From positions 1 to 7,188 of the forward strand of contig JBBILG010000088.1 in assembly GCA_037445085.1 (NCBI GenBank): a stretch of DNA of 7,188 nucleotides, given 5' to 3'. Origin of the DNA: JBBILG01 sp037445085. GTDB lineage: Bacteria > Pseudomonadota > Gammaproteobacteria > Burkholderiales > Methylophilaceae. How positions within the stretch are numbered: the stretch's first letter is position 1; the number at the start of each line of letters is the position of its first letter. The notes beneath the pieces are model-generated. The model searched no databases. It was not told the DNA's origin and saw only the letters and a program-made list of their open reading frames with translations. Both the position numbers and the translations under genes were made by a program. Of this stretch, positions 1 to 4,694 are shown piece by piece.

Positions 1-109
1 AGGACCCAATCGTGCAGCATGCGGCTTGAAAACTTCATCTTGTCGGATCAATAACGTGTCGCGGTGGAGAATCTTACAGTCCTTCGGCCATTAACCCGGC
101 CCCATGATT

Positions 110-131
110 TCTCGCCCCCGCGAAAGCGAGA
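110..131. repeat. Inverted repeat (hairpin), first half of a composite intergenic element
   Basis: TCTCGC (110-115) pairs with GCGAGA (126-131) around a 10-base loop. An alternative small hairpin, CGC-GAAA-GCG, can form inside at 119-128. It sits 18 bases before the stronger hairpin at 150-169, and the two may be one mobile intergenic unit of paired hairpins. The arms are direct observation. Membership of a repeat family is inference, because only one copy is visible here. Confidence 0.4.
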
Positions 132-149
132 GCCCGGCCTGTCCGCTGG

Positions 150-169
150 ATTCCCGCTTGCGCGGGAAT
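150..169. repeat. dRS3-like intergenic inverted repeat
   Basis: Eight-base arms, ATTCCCGC (150-157) and GCGGGAAT (162-169), flank the loop TTGC. The 20-bp unit fits the pattern ATTCCC-N8-GGGAAT used to define Neisseria dRS3 elements. Sequences of this kind, followed by GACG, are scattered between genes in many beta- and gammaproteobacteria. It lies about 70 bases past the rlmJ stop codon and could act as a transcript end or 3' stabiliser for the minus-strand operon. There is no clear T-tract, so a classical intrinsic terminator is not supported. Confidence 0.65.
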
Positions 170-241
170 GACGGTGCCCGAGGATTCAAGGGCCTTCTCA
201 ATAACGCGGCATCACTGTCGTGTGTCATGGCGCCGGGCGCA

Positions 242-1087
242 TCAGGGGATGCGATGGGCCAGCGTATGGGCGGCACCCGCATCCTTGCCCAGGACCCGCG
301 CGAGAAAGGGTAGCACGGTTTCCAGCGCCGCCGGCAGGGTCCATGGCGGGTTCACCACGTACAGCCCGCTGCCGTGCATGCCGAAGCCCTCGCCCGAGGG
401 CGCCTGCACACTGAGCGTGGCGTGCAGCCAACTCTCCGGGGCCAGCCTGGCGAGGCGATCCTGCAGCAGCCGCGGTTCCGGGCGTGGCAGCAGCGGATAC
501 CAGAGCAGGTAGGTGCCGGTGGCGAAGCGCTGCAGGCTGTCTTTCAGCGCATCGACCACGCGCGCGTAGTCCTGCTTCTGCTCGTAGGGGGGATCGATCA
601 GCACCACCGCCCGGCGCGGCGCCGGCGGCAGCAACGCCCTGAGGCCGGCATAGCCGTCGGCTGCCTCGATCTTCACCCGCCGCCCGTTGCCCTGCATGGT
701 CTGTAGCAGCAGCTTGTGGTCGCCGGGGTGCAGCTCGCACAGGCGCATGCGGTCGTCTTCGCGCAGCAGCGGCAGGGCGAGCGCCGGCGAGCCGGGATAA
801 CGGCGCAGCGTGCCGTCCTGGTTGAGATCGTGCACCAGCTTGACGTAGCGGGCCACGGCGGGCGGCAGGTCGTCGCGCCGCCACAGGCGGCCGATGCCGT
901 CGCGGAATTCGGCGTTCTGCGCGGCGTAGCCGCTGTCCAGGGCGTACAGGCCGGCGCCGGCATGGGTGTCGATGTACCAGAACGGCTTGTCCTTGCGGGT
1001 GTAATGGTCGAGCACCTGTACGAGGACGCAGTGCTTGAGCACGTCGGCGTGATTGCCGGCGTGGAAGGCGTGGCGGTAGCTGAGCAT
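242..1087 (-). CDS. rlmJ: 23S rRNA (adenine(2030)-N6)-methyltransferase RlmJ
   Basis: Predicted SAM-dependent enzyme that methylates N6 of A2030 in 23S rRNA during ribosome assembly in the cytoplasm. The 281-residue product matches the usual length of about 280. It begins MLSYRHAFHAGNHADVLKH, the conserved RlmJ N-terminus, which fixes the start at 1087 although the open frame runs further upstream to 1231. Visible motifs are YIDTHAGAGLY (residues 38-48, SAM-binding region), YPGSP (97-101) and the catalytic DPPY motif at 165-168 (IDPPYEQKQ) typical of N6-adenine methyltransferases. The gene lies 14 bases after the PAS-GGDEF gene, and a GAGG overlapping that gene's stop is a weak, rather distant ribosome binding site. 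This suggests it is translated from the lipoprotein-GGDEF-rlmJ transcript. The identification is firm; co-transcription is inferred from spacing. Confidence 0.95.
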   Translation of the reverse strand: MLSYRHAFHAGNHADVLKHCVLVQVLDHYTRKDKPFWYIDTHAGAGLYALDSGYAAQNAEFRDGIGRLWRRDDLPPAVARYVKLVHDLNQDGTLRRYPGSPALALPLLREDDRMRLCELHPGDHKLLLQTMQGNGRRVKIEAADGYAGLRALLPPAPRRAVVLIDPPYEQKQDYARVVDALKDSLQRFATGTYLLWYPLLPRPEPRLLQDRLARLAPESWLHATLSVQAPSGEGFGMHGSGLYVVNPPWTLPAALETVLPFLARVLGKDAGAAHTLAHRIP

Positions 1088-1101
1088 CCGGGCGAGCTGC
1101 C

Positions 1102-1845
1102 TCAGTCTGCCAGATCGATGACGACGTTGTTGCGGCCGCGCTCCTTGGCCCGGTACATGGCGCGGTCGATCTGCTGCAGAAAGGCATCCGCGGCTTCGCC
1201 CGCCGCATACTGGGCGACGCCGAAGCTGCACGTCAAGCGCAGGGCCGGGCCGCAGGGCCGGGCGGAAATGGTCAGGCGCAGCTTTTCCGCCAGCGCCGCG
1301 GCCTCGCCCAGGCCGGTTTCCGGCAGGATGAGCATGAATTCCTCGCCGCCAACGAGGCGGGGCTGGATTTCCTGGCCGAGCAGATCGTAGAACTTGCGCC
1401 GCGAATAGGCGCCGGTGAGGCCGTCGTGCTTCACCAGCTCCTTCATCCGGTTTTCGGAGGCGATGCGGGCGGTGATGTCGACGTTGACGATGACGGCGCC
1501 GCAGACGGCGCCGGTCTTGTCGTGGATGGGCATGGCCGAGTTGAGGATGATCTTGCGGCTACCGTCGAGGCACTCGATCTCGATTTCCTCGTCCACGCTG
1601 GTCTCGCCCCTGCGGATGGCCCGCGCCGCGGCCCATTCCTCCGGCGCGATCGGCTCTCCGCTGCTGCGCCACCAGCCCTTGCATGCGCAGTACTGCCCCG
1701 GGCCGGCGTCACGGGTGCCGGCCCAGATACGCTGCCCCGCCGGATTGCCGTACACGACGGTGCCGCTGGCATCCATGATCCAGATGCCCACCGGCAGGAG
1801 GTACGGTACCCGCGACAGCAGGTCGAGGTTGCCGAAATGCTCCAT
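1102..1845 (-). CDS. PAS-GGDEF protein with internally deleted GGDEF domain
   Basis: A 247-residue soluble signalling protein with no signal peptide or membrane segment. Residues about 8-125 form a PAS sensor domain (GIWIMDASGTVVYGNPAGQ near the start, IVNVDITAR at its end). A GGDEF domain follows, opening with DGLTGAYSRRKF (141-152), with GGEEF at 166-170 and ending SFGVAQY...DRAMYRAKERGRNN. GGDEF domains normally make cyclic di-GMP from two GTP. Here only 25 residues separate the DxLTG aspartate from GGEEF, against 72 in the other GGDEF protein of this window. The missing block would hold the first metal-binding Asp (LDIDxFK), the NDxxGHxxGD nucleotide-binding stretch and any RxxD inhibitory site. 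The frame stays open across the gap. I infer the protein cannot make c-di-GMP; it may be a decaying gene, a degenerate effector or an assembly collapse. It lies 16 bases after the lipoprotein gene and 14 before rlmJ. Confidence 0.85.
   Translation of the reverse strand: MEHFGNLDLLSRVPYLLPVGIWIMDASGTVVYGNPAGQRIWAGTRDAGPGQYCACKGWWRSSGEPIAPEEWAAARAIRRGETSVDEEIEIECLDGSRKIILNSAMPIHDKTGAVCGAVIVNVDITARIASENRMKELVKHDGLTGAYSRRKFYDLLGQEIQPRLVGGEEFMLILPETGLGEAAALAEKLRLTISARPCGPALRLTCSFGVAQYAAGEAADAFLQQIDRAMYRAKERGRNNVVIDLAD
1351..1368 (-). other. Apparent in-frame deletion junction inside the GGDEF domain
   Basis: The coding strand runs from the first GGDEF helix (LLGQEIQ) straight into PRLVGGEEF, skipping the core beta strand and following helices found in every active GGDEF domain. 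Compared with the intact domain at 4105-4689, about 47 residues (about 141 bp) are missing. The frame is preserved and both sides align well, so this is a clean deletion rather than general decay. The exact breakpoint within these bases cannot be fixed without a homologue. Confidence 0.6.
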
Positions 1846-1861
1846 GCCGGCGCCGCCAGAT

Positions 1862-2113
1862 TCAGTCCAGGTTGTGGGCGTAGCTCAGCATTACCTGGCC
1901 GGCCACGAAGTTGACCTGCACGTGGCGCTGGTCGTCCCCCCACTGGCAACTGCGCACTCCCAGCGCCTCGCTGCAGGCGTCGGGTTTGCCGAGGATGGCG
2001 ACCACTTCGCCGTAGTGCATGCCGGCCTCGATTTTGTTGTAGTTCTCCAGGGTCAACCTGCCACACCCGGCGACGAGCAGGGCGAGCAGGGCGAGGACGA
2101 GCAGACGTTTCAT
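1862..2113 (-). CDS. Small lipoprotein, DUF3862/BamE-like
   Basis: An 83-residue predicted lipoprotein. It has a Lys-Arg start, a hydrophobic core (LLVLALLALLVAG) and a lipobox-like VAGC, with Cys17 as the lipidation site. The residue after Cys17 is Gly, not Asp, so by the E. coli sorting rule it would go to the outer membrane. The mature part (LTLENYNKIEAGMHYGEVVAILGKPD...) resembles DUF3862 and the related BamE/SmpA fold, with the usual GM.Y.EVV.ILG.P pattern. Two cysteines, Cys47 and Cys56, could form a periplasmic disulfide. Its biochemical role is unknown to me. The start at 2113 is preceded by GGGAG six bases upstream. That ribosome binding site and the first ten codons are duplicated just upstream (see 2083-2168). 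It is the first normal gene of the lipoprotein-GGDEF-rlmJ cluster. Confidence 0.8.
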   Translation of the reverse strand: MKRLLVLALLALLVAGCGRLTLENYNKIEAGMHYGEVVAILGKPDACSEALGVRSCQWGDDQRHVQVNFVAGQVMLSYAHNLD

Positions 2114-2168
2114 GGAAGGCTCCCGAGCAGGGCGAGGACGAGCAGACGTTTCATGGAAGGCTCCCGAG
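2083..2168. repeat. 41-bp tandem duplication over the lipoprotein start
   Basis: Bases 2083-2127 and 2124-2168 are identical over 45 bp at an offset of exactly 41, giving two tandem copies with no mismatch. On the minus strand each copy carries the same ribosome binding site (GGGAG), spacer, ATG and first ten codons (MKRLLVLALL). The downstream copy is the true start of the lipoprotein gene. Because 41 is not a multiple of three, the upstream copy is out of frame with it. Short GCGAGCAGG-type motifs at 2071-2100 in the signal-peptide code could have seeded slippage. Perfect identity indicates a recent event or an assembly or sequencing artefact. Confidence 0.9.
2110..2154 (-). CDS. 14-codon upstream reading frame overlapping the lipoprotein start
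   Basis: The duplicated start region encodes MKRLLVLALLGSLP followed by TGA. Its first ten residues match the lipoprotein signal peptide exactly, then the frame shifts. The stop overlaps the lipoprotein ATG as ATGA (2113-2110), the classic arrangement for translational coupling, and the frame has its own GGGAG six bases before its ATG. If translated, it could feed ribosomes to the lipoprotein start or compete with it. No codon or conservation evidence supports a function, so it may be a by-product of the duplication. Confidence 0.35.
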   Translation of the reverse strand: MKRLLVLALLGSLP

Positions 2169-2221
2169 GTTGGCCGCGATGCCAGAGGCGGACGATCCGG
2201 CAGGCAGGCTCGCAGACACTG

Positions 2222-2743
2222 TCACTCGATGATGCCGCAGGCGATGCGGGCACCGCCGCCGCCCAGCGGCTTGGGATCGTCACTGTAGTTGTCGCCGCCG
2301 GCGTGGATGATCAGCGAGCGGTCGCGGATGTCGGCCAGCTTCAGGCGCGGCGCCACCCTCTGGGGCGCGGCGACGCCCTCCTCGTTGACTTCCAGGGCAG
2401 GCAGGTCGCCGAGGTGGCCGTCTCCTTCCGGCCCGCCATGCCGGCTGGTGCGGTGGGGGTCATAGTGGCCGCCGGCGGCGAGGCCGGCCACCTTGGCGCC
2501 GTCCCGCTCGCCCGGCTCGCAACTGGGATTTTCGTGCACGTGGAAACCGCGCGGCCCGGGCGGCAGGCCGCCCAGGTCCGGCGTGATGACGAGACCGCGC
2601 TCCGAATCGGCGAGGTGGATGGTGCCGAGAATGCTGCCGACACCGTCGGCGCCGATGCTGCGCATTACGACGATTTGTTCGGCAGCCTGGGCATGGATGG
2701 CGACGGTGCAGAGCGCAGCGGCGAGAAGATGGCGTGGGGTCAT
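2222..2743 (-). CDS. sodC: Periplasmic Cu,Zn superoxide dismutase
   Basis: Converts superoxide to hydrogen peroxide and oxygen in the periplasm. The start at 2743 gives 173 residues and has GGAG seven bases upstream, better than an in-frame ATG at 2770. A signal peptide (MTPRHLLAAALCTVAIHAQA) ends at AQA|AEQ, with cleavage predicted after residue 20. Metal ligands are all visible: copper by His68 and His70 (FHVHENPSC), bridging His93 (GGHYDP) and His147 (IHAGGDNYSD); zinc by His93, His102, His110 and Asp113 (GHLGDLP). Cys75 and Cys169 would form the conserved disulfide, and Arg167 in GGGGARIACG is the substrate-guiding arginine. Nothing catalytic is missing. It is divergent from the glycosylase operon across a 104-base gap and is followed on its own strand by about 67 bases before the duplicated reading frame. 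Whether it shares a transcript with the lipoprotein gene is unclear. Confidence 0.95.
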   Translation of the reverse strand: MTPRHLLAAALCTVAIHAQAAEQIVVMRSIGADGVGSILGTIHLADSERGLVITPDLGGLPPGPRGFHVHENPSCEPGERDGAKVAGLAAGGHYDPHRTSRHGGPEGDGHLGDLPALEVNEEGVAAPQRVAPRLKLADIRDRSLIIHAGGDNYSDDPKPLGGGGARIACGIIE

Positions 2744-2814
2744 GACAGGTCTCCGCGATTCAGGACGCATCGGGGTCTAGTGTACAGGGAATCGCTGCGG
2801 CAAAACCAGAGCCT

Positions 2815-2820
2815 TATAAT
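2815..2820 (+). promoter_or_regulatory. Candidate -10 box for the glycosylase-uvrC operon
   Basis: A perfect TATAAT lies 27 bases before the glycosylase ATG, inside the divergent gap between sodC and the plus-strand operon. No good -35 is present at the right distance; the bases around 2792-2797 (TCGCTG) match poorly, so an activator or an alternative mode is possible. Initiation near 2827 would give a leader of about 20 bases that still includes the GGAG at 2837-2840. I saw no convincing promoter for sodC on the other strand of this gap. Confidence 0.5.
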
Positions 2821-2847
2821 GTGCGCTTCCCCGAATGGAGTGCCCGC

Positions 2848-3483
2848 ATGCAGACCTTCGATGCCGAATGCCGCCGCTGCCCGCGTCTCGCCGGATTTCT
2901 CGACCAGGTGCGCCGCGACCACCCGGCCTACCATGCGCGGCCGGTGCCGGCGTTCGGCGATGCCGCGCCGCGCCTCTTGATCGTCGGCCTGGCGCCCGGC
3001 CTGCACGGTGCCAACCGCACCGGCCGGCCGTTCACCGGCGATCACGCCGGCATCCTGCTCTACGACACCCTGCACCGCTTCGGCTACGCCAGCGCGCCGC
3101 AGTCGCTCTCCGCGGACGACGGCCTGGAACTGCGCGGCTGCCGCATCACCAACGCGGTCAAGTGCCTGCCGCCGGTCAACAGGCCGGAAGGCGGCGAGCT
3201 CGCCGCCTGCAACGGCTATCTCGCCGCCGAGCTCGCCGCCCTGCCGGCGGGGGCGGTCATCCTGGCGCTGGGCAACGTGGCGCATGCCGCGGTGCTCAAG
3301 GCATTGCGGCTGAAGGCCTCGGCGCACCGCTTCGCCCACTGCGCCCGCCATCTGCTGCCGGACGGGCGCCGGCTCTATGACAGCTACCATTGCAGCCGCT
3401 ACAATACGCACACCAGACGTCTTACCGAAGCCATGTTCCACGCGGTGTTCGCCGCGATCGAGGATGACCTGAAAGGAGCCTGA
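2848..3483 (+). CDS. Family 5 uracil-DNA glycosylase (UDGb type)
   Basis: Predicted to excise uracil, and in this family often other deaminated bases, from DNA as the first step of base excision repair. The 211-residue product starts at the ATG at 2848, seven bases after GGAG; an in-frame GTG at 2821 has no such signal and abuts the TATAAT. Motif 1 is GLAPGLHGANRTG (47-59), followed by RPFTGDHAG, which marks family 5. The second block is RITNAVKCLPPVNRP, and the last motif is YHCSRYN (180-186) with His181. Cys8 and Cys11 (CRRC), with Cys106 and Cys121, are spaced as the [4Fe-4S] ligands of family 4/5 enzymes. The last motif has Cys182 where Pro is common. The gene leads a tight cluster with a tautomerase, a GGDEF gene, uvrC and pgsA, so two repair enzymes may be co-expressed. 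Confidence 0.9.
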   Translation: MQTFDAECRRCPRLAGFLDQVRRDHPAYHARPVPAFGDAAPRLLIVGLAPGLHGANRTGRPFTGDHAGILLYDTLHRFGYASAPQSLSADDGLELRGCRITNAVKCLPPVNRPEGGELAACNGYLAAELAALPAGAVILALGNVAHAAVLKALRLKASAHRFAHCARHLLPDGRRLYDSYHCSRYNTHTRRLTEAMFHAVFAAIEDDLKGA

Positions 3484-3484
3484 G

Positions 3485-3667
3485 ATGCCATACGTCAACG
3501 TCAAACTGGCGGGCAGCGTGACCCGCGAACAGAAGGCGAAGATCGCCGAGGAAATCACCGCCACCCTGCAGCGTCACGCGGGCAAGCCGCCGCAGTATAC
3601 CTACATCACCTTCGAGGAGGTGGAGTATGAGGACTGGGCCATTGCCGGCAAGCTGCTGGACGAGTGA
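3485..3667 (+). CDS. 4-oxalocrotonate tautomerase-like protein
   Basis: A 60-residue protein with the short 4-OT beta-alpha-beta pattern. The start Met is followed by Pro, which after Met removal becomes the catalytic N-terminal Pro1 of the superfamily. A strong AAAGGAG (3472-3478) inside the end of the glycosylase gene serves this start, and only one base separates the two genes. Numbering from Pro1, position 11 is Val and position 39 is Tyr, where 4-OT itself has the substrate-binding arginines 11 and 39; Trp50 takes the place of Phe50. It is therefore unlikely to act on 4-oxalocrotonate, and the substrate is unknown. Such proteins usually form hexamers. No aromatic-degradation genes are nearby, so the name should not be read as evidence for that pathway. 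Confidence 0.8.
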   Translation: MPYVNVKLAGSVTREQKAKIAEEITATLQRHAGKPPQYTYITFEEVEYEDWAIAGKLLDE

Positions 3668-3673
3668 GCGGCC

Positions 3674-4207
3674 GTGGTAGACGCAGCTCCGCAGCGCCAC
3701 GCCAGCGCGGAAATCCTGCGGCTGGCGTTGCAGCGCATGAGCCGGCACGAGGCAGGGTTCCATCCCGCCTGCTATGCCGTCTGGTACGAGTACCTCGCGG
3801 GCGGCAATTTCCCGCTCAACCAGGCGCTGGATGCCTGGATCGCGGAAGGCAGGCCGCTGGACGACGCGGCCATCGACCACTTCTACCGGGCGTTCCTGGC
3901 CGAGTGCAACGTGGACAGGATGCAGGCGCTGCGCGAGGACGCCCAGCGCATCCTGCACGACATCGGCATGCAGGTGCAGCAGGCCGGCAGCCGGGCCCAC
4001 CGCTATGACGACCACCTGCAGCAGTCCGCCAGCCGCCTGGGGGAGGTGCGGGATGCCGACAGCCTGCGCGGCATGGTGACGCAACTGCGCGAGGATACCC
4101 TGGCATGCGCACCGCCATGCGGGAACTGCAGGCGCACCTGCAGCAGAGCCGCGAGGAGATCGAAACCCTGCGCCAGGAGCTGGAAACGGTGCGCAGCGAG
4201 GTGCTGA
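3674..4207 (+). CDS. N-terminal part of a frameshifted GGDEF protein
   Basis: Starts at a GTG six bases after the tautomerase stop. The first 144 codons or so (HASAEILRLALQRMSRHEAGFHPACYAVWYEYLAGG...) form a helical domain of the kind found before GGDEF in many proteobacterial diguanylate cyclases. From about 4103 this frame turns into a Cys/Arg-rich tail (CAPPCGNCRRTC...) that resembles no protein and stops at 4207. At the same point the coiled coil continues in the next frame as MRTAMRELQAHL. The best reading is LREDTLA joined directly to MRTAM, requiring one extra base in CTGGC|ATG. The restored gene (3674-4689) would encode about 338 residues. The Shine-Dalgarno signal for the GTG is weak; an ATG at 3737 is a possible later start. 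As sequenced, this fragment alone has no catalytic domain. Confidence 0.65.
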   Translation: MVDAAPQRHASAEILRLALQRMSRHEAGFHPACYAVWYEYLAGGNFPLNQALDAWIAEGRPLDDAAIDHFYRAFLAECNVDRMQALREDAQRILHDIGMQVQQAGSRAHRYDDHLQQSASRLGEVRDADSLRGMVTQLREDTLACAPPCGNCRRTCSRAARRSKPCARSWKRCAARC

Positions 4208-4689
4208 CCGATCCGCTCACCGGCGTGCTCAACCGCCGCGGCTCCCTCGGCAGGCTGGATGCCATGCTGGAGCAGGACGGCCTGCCGTGCCTGCTGATGC
4301 TGGACATCGACCATTTCAAGAGTGTCAACGACACTTACGGCCACCTGTTCGGCGACAAGGTGATCCGCGCCGTGGCCACCGCCTGCAGCAACCTGGTCGG
4401 CAACAATGGTGCGGTGGCGCGCCTGGGCGGCGAGGAGTTCGCCGCGCTGCTGCCGGGCGTGGATCTGGACGAGGCGCGTGCCTTGGCGGAAGAGGTGCGC
4501 ATCGCCGTGGCCAACGGCAAGATCCGCCGCGGCGGCAACCACCAGCCCATCGGCGGCATCACCATCTCCATCGGCGTGGCGGTCTGCCATGCCGGCGAGG
4601 GGCACGCGAGCTTTATCGACCGCGCCGATCGCGCGCTGTACGCTTCCAAACAGGGCGGGCGCAACCGCATCACCGTGCTGGAAGACTGA
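4105..4689 (+). CDS. GGDEF (diguanylate cyclase) domain, C-terminal part of the frameshifted gene
   Basis: This 194-residue frame starts with a coiled coil (residues 1-35, ELQAHLQQSREEIETLRQEL) and then a complete GGDEF domain. It has DPLTGVLNRR (36-45), the metal-binding Asp67 in LDIDHFKSVND, YGHLFGD, the signature GGEEF at 108-112 and the C-terminal SIGVAV...DRADRALYASKQGGRNR. The catalytic residues for making c-di-GMP from GTP are all present. The RxxD inhibitory site is absent: the corresponding residues read GNNG, so product inhibition at that site is not expected. The ATG at 4105 lies at the frameshift point and overlaps the upstream frame by about 100 bases; it lacks a good ribosome binding site, so it is probably not a natural start. 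Five bases separate the stop from uvrC. An intact domain suggests either a recent indel or a sequencing error. Confidence 0.75.
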   Translation: MRTAMRELQAHLQQSREEIETLRQELETVRSEVLTDPLTGVLNRRGSLGRLDAMLEQDGLPCLLMLDIDHFKSVNDTYGHLFGDKVIRAVATACSNLVGNNGAVARLGGEEFAALLPGVDLDEARALAEEVRIAVANGKIRRGGNHQPIGGITISIGVAVCHAGEGHASFIDRADRALYASKQGGRNRITVLED

Positions 4690-4694
4690 GGGCC

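Larger units (their letters stand above)
1..241. other. Intergenic region downstream of rlmJ, no gene seen
   Basis: I find no convincing coding region here. Short open frames across it are translations of the hairpin repeat at 110-169; one reads as the FPRKRESS-like peptide often produced by such repeats. The first 100 bases are less GC-rich than the rest of the window (for example 28-56), as expected for non-coding DNA, but I recognise no clear promoter in them. The region lies past the 3' end of rlmJ, so its hairpins may help end or stabilise that transcript. That role is inferred. Confidence 0.6.

Noticed and set aside
48..206. Nine-base direct repeat TCAATAACG at 48-56 and 198-206 flanking the hairpin element
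   Set aside because: Tempting as a target-site duplication, but it does not abut the hairpins, and a 9-base match within 240 bases is not rare enough to support insertion.
225..1208. Second open frame on the minus strand over rlmJ
   Set aside because: An Arg/Ala/Pro-rich translation in a shifted frame of rlmJ. The true frame is fixed by DPPY and the conserved N-terminus.
2744..2770. Longer sodC with an ATG at 2770
   Set aside because: The extra nine residues (MRPESRRPV) would precede a normal signal peptide, and the ATG at 2743 has the well-placed GGAG.
2821..2847. Upstream GTG start for the uracil glycosylase
   Set aside because: It directly abuts the TATAAT box, so it would lie before the likely transcription start, and it lacks a ribosome binding site. 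The ATG at 2848 has GGAG at good spacing.
1415..2980. Long plus-strand open frame of 521 codons
   Set aside because: It runs antisense through the PAS-GGDEF, lipoprotein and sodC genes, all of which have clear family motifs on the minus strand. Long antisense frames are common in GC-rich DNA, and the translation shows no recognisable domain.
4090..4110. Programmed -1 frameshift joining the two parts of the GGDEF gene
   Set aside because: The geometry fits a -1 shift, but there is no X XXY YYZ slippery heptamer in the required frame and I saw no obvious stimulatory structure. A simple one-base deletion or sequencing error explains it better.
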